From: Agapanthus africanus
Taxonomy: Eukaryota; Streptophyta; Magnoliopsida; Asparagales; Amaryllidaceae
Direction of reading: 5' to 3'
Assembly: GCA_030015575.1 (NCBI GenBank)
Contig: CM057339.1
Location: forward strand, 694,784,761-694,848,760
DNA: 64,000 nt
Positions 29,682 to 42,810 of this stretch are shown here, piece after piece. Position 1 is the stretch's first letter. Every line of letters begins with the position of its first letter. The notes under the pieces are model-generated. The model searched no databases and was not told the origin of the DNA. It saw nothing but the letters and a program-made list of their open reading frames with translations. Both the position numbers and the translations under genes were made by a program.

Positions 29682-31064
29682 TGGTACGTGTTTTGCGTAT
29701 GCGTTTGAAAAATCAAAGTTAAGAATACCGCAATCAAGACGGTGTCGCTTGGTAGCTAGCCGGTTGAGTACGGGTCGGTCCACAGGGAGATGGATTCCTT
29801 TTCTTTATGTTTTAACGAGTTAAGTCCAAAAAATTGATGGTTTTGTTTTTAGATCTAAGAATGAGATTAAATTGATTTAAAGTCTTGCTAGGTTTAGAAT
29901 TAGGTTAGTTTGGAAAAAGAATTCTACTCACTGCTTTCTTTGCCCTTGTTATGAATAAAGGTGTTAGGGTAATCGACAACAACGGGGATTAGCACGACTG
30001 GGAAGAAACTAAGTTTCTTCCTTTTGGTCTTTGTCCGTCCGTTCATGGCTCTTAGCCCTATCCTCCAGTTAATTAAATCATACCCGGTCTAACTAGGGAA
30101 TCACCGCTATCACGTAGGATAGGGTGCCGTAGTGAGGTGGTGTATGGTTGATTTAAAAAGAGTCCTTTTAATAAAATTATATAAGCAAATAAAGGAGTGA
30201 GAGAGATTTCCATCTCTCAAACCTTCCCTATCCTAACCCTAACAAGTGAGGGATTACTCACTCATTAGGAAAGTTCCGATGAATTCATTTTTTTATAATT
30301 TTTAAAAGACTATCTAAGTTGCAGATAATAAAAGACAGATAAAAATTTAGGAATTAAATTCAGATAAAAGAATTCACGATAAAAAATAAAAATACCTTTA
30401 TTGATGACCTCTTGACGATTACAAGGAAATTAAAATTTAATCTAGAAATTAAAAAGAGGCATCTCAAAAGAGGCACCCTTTATTCAGCTTTGAGCCCTCC
30501 TATTTATAGATGGGAAAAACCCTAGGTTTACATTCTGATCCATACATGAAATTGCAAAACAACCCTAAAGACCGAGTCAAAGCACCGACACTCCACCGAC
30601 ACGTGCATTGCACGGTTGCGGAACCGCGGCAGAATAGCCTGTTTGGCCGTGGATCCGCGGCCATTTGGTGGGCTCATGGGCCCAATTCTTTAGGGTTTCT
30701 TCAAGTTGCTTTTATTTTCTGTTTTCTTCACTTGGTCTCTCAGAATCTCTTCAATTCTCTTCCAGATATTCAACAGTGGACTTTTTACCGTGAGCTTTAC
30801 GTTGAAGTCTTGAATCTTGTGCTGCCCTAACTTTGTGCATTGAACTGTCTAATGATTTTCAGTTGTTTCTTGAAATGGTGTGCGGCATCATACGGATTCA
30901 TCTATTGTTGGTCGTAGTCTCACATTTGTAGCGTATTTTCATGAATTTCACTGTAATGATCTGAGAACCTGTAACTATTTAGCAGACATGGATCAAAATC
31001 ACCTATTTATTTGTAGTATGATTAAGAATGGGCGATATAATAATGCGAAATTCTGATATGAACA
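29682..31064 (-). repeat. 5' LTR of Athila-like minus copy (1.38 kb)
   Basis: Same ends as 20292-21697. TATA box CTATAAATAGG antisense at 30499-30509. It is followed by the target duplication CATAT (31065-31069). Confidence 0.9.
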
Positions 31065-31069
31065 CATAT

Positions 31070-31916
31070 CGAGTCTAGGGGGGTGGATAAAGTCAGACCC
31101 CTAATAACGCGATATTTCGTGTCGGTATGAAGCCCATCACCCACTGAGAAACTACTGATCCAAATCAGTAATTCTCATCTACCTTGGTCAAGGATTTCTG
31201 GTGATGGCCACCCGTGTACTGCGCGACATCAACCCCCAATACCGGGAGAGATGAATCCCCAACGATCCGCTCACTGCCTTCATATGGCTCGGGACTGTAC
31301 CCAACTAAAACCTGTTTGCACGACTCTTTTGAGTCGTGGTAGGGCAGTAATCAAAGCATAGTAGGAACTCAAATGAGACAAATGACGATCTCAGGTCGAC
31401 AGACTAACCTGTATACATATCACCTGGGAACTTCTTTCTGACAATAAGTATAATACCAACTAGTATGTTCCCGGCGAGTCCTTCCAGTGTACTCATAACC
31501 CAATGAGCACCTATATACAATCTTAGGTGACTAACTAACACCAATGGCTTGTGAGACCGGCCACCGCCCCTCGTCGGGGTCTCGATAAGTATACACTAGT
31601 CTACTCCGGAGTATCGTTGTCCAGTCTCGATACTCCCGCGACTAGGGACATTTAAGGATGTGCCTATAGACCACCCAACTACAATGTATATGATTGCCAT
31701 CATAATGCTGATAGTCAAGCAAAATCCTATGGGCTCTATCAATCATGTAATAGTGATCTATAATACCATATAATGCATGTACACGATGATAAAGGCAAAC
31801 CAGATAGCATACTATTATTTTGAGTAAGACTGTTCTACCCGTATAGTTCATCTCTCAATCATCACAATCGCGTGCCTGCGATTACAATAATTGACTTGAG
31901 GACACTATAGCCAACA
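31070..31916 (-). mobile_element. Copia M1 3' LTR, second fragment
   Basis: It continues M1's LTR from 20287. The two pieces together (about 928 bp) match 52601-53530. It ends TATAGCCAACA, directly followed by the antisense polypurine tract ATCTCCCACTTGCACT (31917-31932), as in M2 at 58398. Confidence 0.85.
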
Positions 31917-32483
31917 ATCTCCCACTTGCACTTAAGGATAATTATTGCGGTGTCGCATACTCACAGCCCGTGTGATACCGAACACCCAACTTCTCTACTA
32001 ATCAGTCTCGCAAAGCCCGTTTATGAAACTATTGAGTTCAAGAAATAGTCTCAGTGAGTTGATCCGCTCTAATGTTTCTATCTTTATCTCTCTATACATC
32101 TACTTCGTGAAGAAAGACTATCTCCCGAAATGAGCAATACTTGTTTTAGAATTTGTGTGGATATCTGATAGGACCCAGTTCACAAATGAACTCCAACTCC
32201 AACAAACTTCTTAGACTGTATCATCCACTGAATTTAATCAGTATCCTACGCCATGCCTTCCACAGTATCCGCATGGACCACTTGTCCAACATATTGCCCC
32301 TCAAAAGAGGGAGAAAACTTTACCTCTGACGGTCACTCTGTCATCCAGGTCACCTTGGAAGCCTGAAATGACAACCGCCTCCTGAAGGAGGCTGCCGTTA
32401 CCATATACAAAGAACATCCACTTATGTTCATAACTGCTTCCCAATGTTTCTCTAGGATTGGATTAGTATATATATATATGTAT

Positions 32484-32485
<2 letters not shown>

Positions 32486-32559
<74 letters not shown>
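32486..32559. repeat. (AC)37 microsatellite
   Basis: A pure AC run of about 74 bp inside the RNase H relic of M1, flanked by a short AT run. M2 has no such run there. Confidence 0.95.
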
Positions 32560-32562
<3 letters not shown>

Positions 32563-34592
32563 TATTGAATCCAGTGCAAAAGCAATATCTGGTGTTGTAC
32601 TTAACATCTCATGATTGACGCAATTTCTAGAGTAAGTGATATATCAATCATGCAAATTCCTCTCCTCATCAGTTTAGAAGACATCTCTTTAGAGAGGGTG
32701 ACTCCATCACCTGCGGGTACACCACCACGTCTGGAGTCGTCCATTCTAAAACTCTTTAGAATAGTGTCAAGTAGCCGAATCGGGACACTTCCCAAATTTA
32801 GATCTAAAACCATAGATCTAGTCACCAGAATCCCTGATATTTTATCCAGATCCTATGTGGAGAAAATCCTTGTAACAACCGCAGTATAACCGATCATAGT
32901 ATAGGAAAATCACTTCCTATCACGAGCATGTCATCCAAATACAAGGACATCACTCCCTACCACCTTACTACCATGTCTATCTGTTATTCTGATGAAGTCA
33001 AACTCTATGACTGTCACATCAAAACTAGATGATCTATCTCCGCTGTACTTGCTTTAGTCTATAAATAGACATAAGCTACTTGCCCACTATGCTTATTCTG
33101 CTTCCACTGACCACAACAACCCTCCGGCAGAGTCATATACACGTGCACTTCTAAATCTAATTTAGAACGACATTATACTCATCCTCCCACCAGATCTCAT
33201 AGTCTAGAACAGCAGTAGTGTCAAGTTTGGGTCAACAAAAACCTCCCTGTCACCGTCTCTGAGGAGACCGAAGTACCTCTCGGGTGCCTGAGGTTACCCA
33301 CCAAATCTGCGGAGTGTCTAATGAATTATTGAATCTAATTGAATTTTTAGGTTCAAATAAATTTTCAGTAATCGTTTGTGGTTCTGGAATCACTTCCAGT
33401 TTTACCATACTCCTACTAATGTTTTCTGAAAAGAATCCATTTTACTAAAACTGTGGCGAGTCAAGAACAATATAACTATTGATCGTCCAGATGATAGAAT
33501 GTTAACCCTCGTCAATGCTCGGGATAACCCACAAACTACCATTACTGAAATGTGCCTTGAGTTTTTCTTGATTCTGGTTTTAAGCATCAACCGGACTACT
33601 CCATATACCTTAACATCGTTAAGATATGAATCCATTCTATATCCAATATAGAAAAAGGCACTAATTTAATTGGAACCAGATTTAAAAAATCATGCAGCCG
33701 TTTCCAATGCATATCAACTAAATGGAAGAAGGCCATGCAGCATTACTCATCAAAGAATGCACCCACGAATGAGTAACCTGAAAGAGAAGCAAGTTCTCAA
33801 AACTATTACTTACAATGGAATAACTAACACAAGTATCTACATCTTCGATCACCTTGAAAAATCCTGATATTTGCAATATATGGTTCTCTACTATATTCTT
33901 ATACCTATATCTTCTCAAAATCTGGACCTTGTATTTCAACGAAATACTTGTCTAAAACTAGAGAAGTCATATGTAAACAGAATATAGTACGAGTACCTAC
34001 CCATTTGTCCTAACGGACATCGGACAACATACAATACTTTGTATAAGTCCACTGAGTTTAATAACTCAAACTCTGTGCGTCATAGGTTGAAAAACTGTAC
34101 TATGGTTAAGAAGAATTACACCGTAGTTGAATGCTCCTTACCTAATCATCAACTGATACAGGTAAATGTCATAAACATAATTTCAAAAAGTTATATCTCA
34201 CTTTATAAAATAAATGTACAGATATATCAGTTTGAAATTTGTGCATAACAAAAAATATTCAAAACTAAATATTTGCCGTTAGGAAAAACCCAGGTGATTT
34301 CCTCAATTATCACCAATTACAAAAAATTCCGATATATTGAGGATCTAATCACCCAATTCCCAATATCTTACTTCCACCCATCATCTGTAATGCCGTACAG
34401 ATGTGAGAATCAATTCTGGTAAATACATACACTAGAGTCAGAATCTAATTGGGAAAACGGTTTTTCAATTAACACTGCACAGTAAAACTGAAACATGAAA
34501 AAATTTCGAAAGGGTATCCGGGTATTCCTACTAATGCCTCTTGCACTATCCTGATTCATGACAGTAACCGTATATTTCCTTGCCCTCACTCC

Positions 34593-35340
34593 AATCCCTT
34601 TATATGTCTTTACCTATTACCTTCTGTACACCATACTTAGGCTAATTGATTTTCTTCTTTCCCTACCCTTCGGTACCAGCCTAAGGTTTGGAAAAAGAGT
34701 ATCCAATAAGCATAATAGGTGTAATCTCCTAATACCAAGAGCCCTCGCAACTTGAGAGAAGATAAAGAGAAAAGACAACTGAATAATCCTATTCTATTTC
34801 TCCCGAACCAGAAACCATCCTCGAACTAAAACAAGTTCCTTCGAGTTCGTATGTAACTATACGATGACATATCCAAGCAATATGGATCTTCGTAGTGATA
34901 CGGAGTGTTCTGGAGAAATGCAAAGGGGAAGTAGGAGTGGCAGGGGTATACGCGGTTTTGTCGTGAATGATAGCAGTCGCAATTTCCTTTGCTCTTATTT
35001 TAATCCCTTTATATGTATTTACTTATTATCTTTTGTACACCACTCTTTGGCTAATTGATTTTCTTCTTTCCCTACCTATGGTTTGGAAGAAGACTACCCA
35101 ATAAGCGTAATAGGTGTACTCTCTTAACACTAGGAGCTCTCGCAACCTGAGAGAAGGTAAAGAGAAAAGACAACCGAATAATCCTATTTAATTTCTCCAG
35201 AACCAGAATCCATCCTTGAACTGGAACAAGTTCCTTCGAGTTTGTATGTAACTATACGATGAAACATTCAAGAAATGTGGATCTTCGTAGTGATACGGAG
35301 TGTTCTGGAGAAATGCAAAGGGGATGTAGGATTGGCAATG
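34593..35340. repeat. Tandem duplication of about 400 bp in M1
   Basis: AATCCCTTTATATGT at 34593 and 35002 start two units. Both contain GATCTTCGTAGTGATACGGA and GGAGAAATGCAAAGGGGA. They differ by scattered substitutions and a small indel. The stretch sits where gag would be expected, but I see no gag homology. Confidence 0.85.
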
Positions 35341-35442
35341 ATATATGCGACTAAATGATAATCCAAAAGCCAAAGTATTTTAAGAAGCTTCGGTTAACTT
35401 AGTTCATGAGTTTTAGTTTAGGGTCAGGCCATGGTCGCTGCC

Positions 35443-35860
35443 AAAAAGAGAGAGAGATAGAGAAAAGAAACACTCAGCATGCACTCTAACCTAGATTAGA
35501 TTGGTTAATCACTTTATCTAATCACGATGGCTCCCACTGTTTTCTCGAATTCTCCTTCAAACCCTAAAAGGAGAATTAGTCGGGATCATCTAAAATCACC
35601 TGAGAAGTAACACCTACTCATCAGTGGGAATAGGGCTCCAACTATCATCGCATGATAACTTGATGGAAGCCACTCAAGCCACCACACTCCAGAAGGTATG
35701 CGCATGCCAGGAAAGTTTCCTGTATGTTTGAAACTCCCGATATGATTTTTATCCCTAGGACCCTAGTGATCTTGACGGAGTCAACAAATCAAAGAGTTCT
35801 AGTCAAGTCCAACCCGTCATTATCTTAATTGCATTAAACCCACTTGCATGAGCCCTTGAC
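35443..35860 (-). other. M1 leader, part next to gag
   Basis: It aligns with M2's 62280-62860 (for example GGCTCCCACTGTTTTCTCGA). An antisense pyrimidine tract ends in CAG at 35438, five bases before the gag ATG. The leader is cut at 35860 by the family-A element and resumes at 49663. Confidence 0.75.
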
Positions 35861-37254
35861 TATCACGACCCGAAATTTAGTTCACGACCGGCACTTAAAT
35901 TATGCCACGTATAAAGGCGTAATGTAAATTAAGTAAGCCGAAGCCTAGAAATATAAACCTTTTAAAGAAATTAAAAGAGGCGAAGTTTTGAAATAAAAGT
36001 ATGATAAAATCAAATGTTTTCTTAAATGCATAGATAATGGAACATGAAAATGCAAATGGATTATACTGGTTGAAAAACATGTTTTGTCTTTTAAAAATTT
36101 GGGCAACACCTCCTTTGTATATTTTGATCCAAAACCACATATACATGATAATATAAAAGGCATCCCCAAGCGGGAGCTACCTCTTCGCCAATCGGCGGAA
36201 TCACAACCACGCAAGTCCAAATATATGTATACGACGCCCAACGACGAAGATCAACCCAAAGAATAAAGAATAAAGCAAGACATCAACCCACCAAGCGAAC
36301 ATATAACCTATCGCTCTAAGTCTCGCAACCACAAGTCTCTTCTAAGTCTTACCACTTATACAAATACTAGTTTCTGATTGATGGAGTTGACTAGATACAA
36401 CAGGAATAATAAATACAAGAGTTGCACGATCCAATATGTACCACCTACCAAAGCAAATCACCCGAAATCCTTATACCTCAGGCGCCGCATCCTTAGATCG
36501 GCCCTAATATGTATCTCATCTCAGGTGCCGCATACTCTGATCGGCCTTCATATCCATCTCATGATTCCGGCCGGTATCCTCCGGACAACTCAAGAATTTT
36601 CTTGAGTTGCTCAAACTCTTCAAAATCAAAATTTGAAAGGTCCAAAGTATTGAGAATGAAGCTGTGCATCTTTTTAATGAAGGGAGCATAGGGTTTTGGT
36701 GAAGAGTTGGAGATGAAATATGAGGGTAGAGGAGGTGGAGGAAGAGATGAAGAAGGAGATGAAGATGATGAAGGGAAAATAATGAGGTCAAAGTCTCTCT
36801 CACCCTCACCCTCACTCTCTTATGTGGCATGCCATGCCACATGGGTCCCCCCTCTCTCCTAAATTATGCTCTCTTATCTTATCTTTTTCCCTCACTCAAT
36901 TAAAACCAAACACATAGCACGAATAAAATAAAACAACATGCAAGAAAATACAACATGTCATGGTGCAATAGGCATGACTAATTAAAAATACGGATTTGGC
37001 CTAATCGTGATTAGTAGTGCACTAATCGAGTTTAGTTTAAATTAGTATATAATTAATTATAAAAATGCCAAAATCCGGTAAATATATTTTTAAATGAATA
37101 AATCATTTTAATCTCCAATTATTTCACAATTATTGGTATATATTTATACCATTTTACGAAAACCCAAAGTTCGCAAATCGAGTAGTTTTCGCGAAATATA
37201 TTATTTTAATATTATATTCCAAAAATAATATTTTATATTTTCTGAAATGTTACA
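35861..37254 (-). repeat. 3' LTR of family-A minus element with 2.37-kb deletion
   Basis: Only 1.39 kb. Up to about 36585 it matches 40800-46601 of the 5' LTR (without the nested element); from 36586 it matches 48972 onward. The junction reads GGACAACTCAAG with CAAC shared by both parents. The right part lies exactly at an 11-bp-arm palindrome (36586-36609). The covarying hairpin and the exon-like block are lost. Confidence 0.85.
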
Positions 37255-37271
37255 ATCTTCCCCTCTTAAAT
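37255..37271 (-). other. Polypurine tract of family-A minus element
   Basis: Antisense ATTTAAGAGGGGAAGAT borders the LTR start TGTAAC. It follows the antisense GGGGACCGAATTT motif shared with the plus copy. Confidence 0.8.
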
Positions 37272-37929
37272 AAATTCGGTCCCCGAATTTAAATTTAAAC
37301 CCCCAAACACTAAAATATTTCGATAATCAGCTCAAATCATGGGGCTCCGAAATCACGGAAGATACAGAAATACCACAGCGCATCGTGTGCGCCTGAAAAC
37401 GAGTATGAAACTCAAAATCGAACTCCGTCAAGTGTCACACAAATCATCGGATTTGCACGCAAATCATCGGAGTTACAATGGAAATACAGATCTCGAAATC
37501 CACTACTGAAATCCAATATGCACTAGTCAAATATTATAATACGTGTATAGTACGCATCCTTGGAAAAATCTCCTAAAACTAAATAAAACACATGAAAAAT
37601 CTTTTCTGAATCGCCGTGTGATGCGTAACTCACGGCACAAGTGACGGACGCTCAATTGTAAAATAGTAAATATACCTATATATGTTTTTGCTCAAATTAT
37701 ACGTTCCGCCGTTTTGAAATACCCCAAAAGGTTTTTCCTTTGTAAACGTTCGTGTCGCTCGCAGACACGTAGGAAATAGCGAGACTATAGCTCCTTTTTT
37801 GAAAATCTCTTGTTAAACTTTTAATGCATGCAAAATACTCAGGTATTGTCCTTAGATCTGTCCTGTTCGGCTACTACATAATATAGTATCTATCATGAAA
37901 ACAAAGTGCTCAAGAGCAAAATCAGCATT

Positions 37930-38930
37930 AGAAAGCGTATCCAATAATCACGTGCGTCTGGTGCGCACGGAAATCAAACCAAATACAAGTGCTACGAATG
38001 TGCATAAAACCAACTAAGTACAACGGGTGTGCACGAAAGCATCTGTCCAATGCAACGGGTGTGCACGACAATAATATCAAGTGTATCTATAGTGCACGAA
38101 AATCTCAACCCAGTGGAACTAACATGCACGAATGAAAATCACAATCGAGTGCATCCGGTGTGCACAAAATCACATCTCATATCATGCGTCCAACATGCGT
38201 GAAAATACAAATCATGTGCATCCGTCATGCACGAATGAAATCGAAATCAAGTGCAACCAACATGCACGAATAAAATCTAAATCAAGTGTATCCAACATGC
38301 ACGAATAAAATCTCATTCAAGTGCATCCGATGCGCATAAAATCCAATACTAAACGCCTAATATGCGCAAAAATCCAACCCAAGCGCATCAGGCCCGTATA
38401 AAGCATCTAGTGTAGTAGTATGCACGAAAACGAACGTCAAGCGCAAAAGCGCACAAAAACATAAATCTGGTGAAATAAATTCTTAAGACATAAATCGGTG
38501 CAACAATGTACGGGGTATAGATCTAGTGCAACCAATGCACGAAATACCAATCGGGTGCAACAAGTGCACGGAAACTCATCAATAACTCAAATGCATATAA
38601 AAACAGCACCGAGTGTTACAAGGTGTATAAAAAATCATAAGCGTGTGCAACTGCGTGCACAAAACATGTATCAATGCACAACAAGCATATGTGAGCTATA
38701 CCGAGTGCAAACACCAAATCAAGTGCGTACCATACGCACAAAATCAAATCAACCGTATGAAATCCACGAAATCATAAACACGTGCATCCAAGGCACAAAA
38801 CCGATATCAAGTGCAATAGATATGCACAAATCGCAAACCGATGTAGCAGTGTATAAACATAAATCAAGTGCAATAACTATGCACAAAATGTAAATACCCA
38901 GTAGGTGCAGCTATGGTGCACGAAATCAAT
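37930..38930 (-). repeat. TGCAC-rich degenerate tandem repeats, minus copy
   Basis: Some thirty or more degenerate units of about 25-36 bp. On + they look like CAAGTGCATCCGGTGTGCAC with AAAATC spacers. This is the counterpart of 1381-1900, about twice as long. Open frames here are repeat by-products. Confidence 0.75.
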
Positions 38931-39095
38931 ATCATGAAACTTAATCATCAAATCTCAAATCCAAGCGATAAAAGTGTGATACTCGGAGCACAAAAAACAA
39001 ATTGCAACAATGACATTGAGGTACACCTCCTACAATGTCGAAAAATGTCGGTGCGCCCAAAATTGGCAGAGCAAGAACATCTGCTTGCCTCCTGC

Positions 39096-39590
39096 TCACG
39101 GTCTGCCGTCCTCTGTATCTATGTCCTCATTTTCTCTGTGGATTACCAATCTCGCAATCCATCGGCTTGTCTGCCCGTTCAGGTGTACTAACGGAAACAA
39201 TTCTGCTATGGCACTCCTCTGGTCATCTCTCGACCAATTAGTATGACCACTCGTAAAGCAGCATTTCATTGGCGTTGGCCTCTGGCCCTCTGAATACACA
39301 TGACACAACTGATCCTCGGTGCAAATCTTATCGCAGCAGTGTCCTGGAAGGCACCTGCTCAAGGTCTCTTCCGATCTCACTTATGCCGAACTGTACGGAG
39401 GCTGGTACTCTTGCATAATCTTTTCTCGTTTTCTGGACATCTGTGTTCTAAGCACAACATTTCCTCGGGAACTGGCTGCATCCCAACGCCTCTGTATACA
39501 TATCAGATCTCTAATCTCAACTGGGAGTAACAACAGCTCGTTAACATCTCGCACGAACCTCTTGTTCCACTCGTTTTTATTATCGTCCAC
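39096..39590 (-). pseudogene. gag-like relic of family A, minus copy
   Basis: Two overlapping-frame pieces. The first (39381-39590) has WNKRFVRDVNE and VEIRDLICIQRR, matching the relic at 696-1079. The second (39096-39380) continues with many Cys and His residues (CCFTSGHTNW), which might be a decayed zinc-knuckle region. No complete C-x2-C-x4-H-x4-C is seen. From 39591 to 40783 I find no further supported coding sequence, although it aligns with 1-690 of the plus copy. Confidence 0.4.
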
Positions 39591-40783
39591 TTCGACGTCA
39601 TGTCTTGCTATCTACGTACTGCAATTTTTCTACGCTACAGTCAATCCGGAGTCTCTCACACGGACTCAAAATTATGAACTCAGTATCTTCATCACTCTGT
39701 AGAAGACATATAGCCGAACACGTCCTCGGGAACTCGTCCATATCATCGGAGGAATATACCTTATTCATCCATTCTCGATCAACTCACAACGCATCTGGGT
39801 GAGGTCCTTCTATCTGAAACTGGTCAACTTACCGATCTCACATCGGGGCATCCGACGAACAACGTCCTCTCTTGATCGATTTACTCTAGATTTGAATAAG
39901 ATTCTCCACACTAGAAATTTTCAACTCGACTGGGCCTGCGTCGGCGCATCAAATCAGACGAATCACCTTCGTTTCTCAACTCAAGATAGACTAGCTATCT
40001 CTTGTCGCATCTCTTCCTGAAAGCTCCAGCGATCTCAGCTCGTATGCTCTGGAAGCGACATCCCATCAATCTCAGCAACACATGGGTCGTCTGTCTGCAC
40101 GGTAGACAACTTCACGATATTTGTGGTAGGCTGTACATCAACAGTCCTCTAACAACAGGAAGCCTCTAACAATGGCCCGATCATCTGGTACAAAACCAAA
40201 CACTCGCCTCAAACGAGAGGTCACAACACAAACACTAAATCGATATGTTCCCATATCACCAGAAAACACGATGGTCAGTCCTCATCCATGACGATCTTGC
40301 TCTGACCGCATCACTAGCAGCATCTCAATCTGCGCTCAAACCATGGTGACAGGAAACTCGAGCATGTACCAATGAAGATAGATCAAAGGGATGAAAGGAA
40401 TCAACAGATCCTAAAATGGATACATGATCATAAGGAGGAACGGAATCAATGAGAGTATGATCATGGGAACGAATAGAATCAAGAATCTCAAATGGGTGTA
40501 TAATCATGGGAATGAAGAGAATCAAAATCTCAAGATATGTACATCCTAAGGTTACTTAAGTGTAGTATCATATCGTAAGTATTCCGCGGAACATACGCAC
40601 GGTACGTCACTCTACTCAAGCTACCTACTCCATCAATCAAGGTCAACCTATGAAACGAAAGTTCGGGTCCAATACCCCCCTGTACAAGTCTAAGTTTCGT
40701 AAGGTCAAGCCTAGGTTCCGAAATAGATTACGCCTCAGACTCCGCATAGTCAAACCTAGACTCGAGCCAAGGTTAAACTTAAC

Positions 40784-40795
40784 GCTCTGATACCA
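40784..40795 (-). other. Primer-binding site, initiator tRNA-Met
   Basis: Antisense TGGTATCAGAGC, the usual complement of plant initiator tRNA-Met, four bases from the LTR end (CGGGTCGTGACA). Confidence 0.9.
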
Positions 40796-40799
40796 ATTT

Positions 40800-41170
40800 T
40801 GTCACGACCCGAAATTTAGTTCGTGAACGACACTTAAATCACGCTACGTCTAAAGGCGTAACGTAAATTAAGTAAGCCGAAACCCAGAAATCTAAACCTT
40901 TTAAAGAAAATAATAGAGGCGAAGTTTTGAAATAAAGGTATGATAAAATCAAATGTTTTCTTAAATCCATAGATAATGGAACATGAAAATGCAAATGGAT
41001 TATACTAGTTGAAAAAGATGTTTCGTCTTTTAAAAATTTGGGCAGCACCTCCTTTGTATATTTTGATCCAAAACCACATATACATGATAATATAAAAGGC
41101 TTCCCCAAACGGGAGCTAGCTCTTCGCCAATCGGAGGAATCACAACCACGCAAGTCCAAATATATGTATA
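40800..41170 (-). repeat. 5' LTR of family-A minus element, first part
   Basis: It begins TGTCACGACCCGAAATTTAG and stops at GTATA (41166-41170), the target duplication of the nested solo LTR. It continues at 45865. Confidence 0.9.
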
Positions 41171-42744
41171 TGTCACTACCCGAAAGTACGGAACATGACC
41201 GGCACTTAAACTACGAAACGTCTCGAGGCGTACGTAATCTAAGTAAACCGAAAACCCAGAAATCCAAACCAAGAAAAGAAGTAGAGTAAAGGAAAACCAA
41301 TTTAAAACAAGTAGTTTTAATAGCATAAGCCGAACTATGCGGTTTTTAAGAACATCAAAATTTACTGAAAATTTCGGCAGAGTCTCCTTTGTAAAAACTG
41401 GCTCCCAAACGGGATACAACATGAATAGTATACGAAATCAATAAAAAGGGCATCCCCAAGCGGGAGCTAGCTCTTCGTCAATCGACGGTCACAACCACAC
41501 AAACAATATAATATACAACGCCAACGGCGAGGATCAAAACTCAAAAGGAAACTCAAAACCACCAGAAATATAACGAGCGACTCTAAGGTCGAAAGAATAA
41601 CCAACACTGGTCTCTATCTCAGTAAATACATGTTTGGTTGATGGAATTTACTAGATACAACTGAATAATATCATACAAGGTAAATAATGGGGGTATGATA
41701 CAAGTAAACCCACCTACTAGCAAATCACCCGAATGAAACTATGCCCGCAAAGCCGTAAGGAAACCTGTACGGGAAACCTGCAAGAAACTGGGGCACAACG
41801 GGGTGAGTTGCCAACTCGTGAATAGAAAAATATCTACGCACAGAAATCGCATAAATAACGCAACCTAGGTCAATGATCATAATATGTCCTCAAAAATATG
41901 AATAACATGCAGCCTATAACAATGGCTAGGGTGATATCTAACCGAGTGAAATCTCATGTGCCCGTGTCGGTGCCTCAGGTAGCAATATATCATATGAATG
42001 AGGTATGAATGCATGAAACAGAATACATGTAAATGAAGAAACTGTTTTCATAAATTAGTGAGATTTCCTTCGTATTTTTAAACTGAGGTATCATAATGAA
42101 ATCAGTATCGACAGTGTCTAGCATCGACACAAAACATAAATCTCACTGTCTCGAAATATCAATGTCTCAATCTCAATATCTAGGGCGCCGTCAGTCCAGA
42201 CTGGCCCCTACCATCATCTCAAGACCACGACGGTATCCTCCGGATATCCGACGCGTCGGGTAATATCACCGGTAGGTAGTCTCCCCCTGCCAGGCTCATC
42301 GTCATCACCACGAGCTTCTTGCCCCGGGGTACCTTACCGGGCCCACCATGTACCCGTGACGGTTCCTCCACTCCTCGAACTCGGGTCTCACATGTCGCTC
42401 TCAGCACCGAGAAAACACATGGTGGACGCACTGAAATATCATACCCAGGGTAACCGGGTTTTTAAAACAATTACATATTCTCTTTTGAAATCTCCACGGT
42501 TCCCAAATCCAGAAATATCAAGGAAATCCGAGTCCAAAACCTCAATAGCACATAAACTAGTGAATAAGTGCATGAGAATCCATGCGTGCGGTATAACAAT
42601 GAATAACAATATGCATGAAGTAGCAAGTAATAACTGAAATGTCTAATATGGCATATAAGGAAAGTACACTAATATCATGTCAAAACTACTAGCTAACAAG
42701 CTAAGTCAAGCAAATATATTCTCTAAAGTGTACGTGACATGGCA

Positions 42745-42810
42745 ACTACCGATGAAGATGTGTGTGAGCCGGCGAGTAAGTGTATGTGGTACATACGCAT
42801 CATCGGTAAT
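42745..42810 (-). other. LTR hairpin, solo copy
   Basis: CTACCGATGAAGATG pairs imperfectly with CATCATCGGTAAT (42798-42810). It is the counterpart of 5231-5296. Confidence 0.55.

Larger units (their letters stand above)
20292..31064 (-). mobile_element. Athila-like non-autonomous LTR element, minus copy, inside M1's LTR
   Basis: Two LTRs (20292-21697 and 29682-31064), a tRNA-Asp primer site next to the right LTR and a polypurine tract next to the left one give a complete element read on -. CATAT flanks it on both sides (20283-20287 and 31065-31069). M1's other LTR reads GCATATCGGG without interruption near 52673. Four extra bases TTAT lie between the left CATAT and the LTR. The interior contains the unknown long ORF, split by a 3.35-kb solo LTR. 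From 21713 to 23181 I see only non-coding 3' sequence homologous to 12180-13233. No pol is present. Confidence 0.9.
31917..35442 (-). pseudogene. Decayed copia M1 coding region (gag start, IN, RT, RNase H relics)
   Basis: Read on -, a gag start (ATG at 35432, quickly stopped) is followed by an unusual duplicated stretch (34593-35340) and then relics that align with M2. These are an integrase piece near 33680-33790 (MSNA..., like MSKAELP), a linker near 33230-33640, an RT piece near 33000-33200, RT connection at 32640-32790 (LDTILKSFRMDDSRRGG, GVTLSKEMSS) and RNase H near 32330-32410. The frame is broken throughout by stops and indels, and the RT finger segment appears deleted. An AC microsatellite interrupts the RNase H part. 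33800-34560 holds nothing I can identify. Confidence 0.7.

Noticed and set aside
35945..36241. 98-codon frame on - (also at 40839-41422)
   Set aside because: It is LTR sequence repeated in both LTRs and the solo LTR, with differing frames and no protein-like conservation.
38498..38893. 131-codon open frame on +
   Set aside because: It lies in the TGCAC repeat field, antisense to the element, with low-complexity composition.
37930..38930. Possible CRISPR-like spaced repeats
   Set aside because: Units are degenerate, spacers are not of constant length, and the setting is a plant retrotransposon interior.
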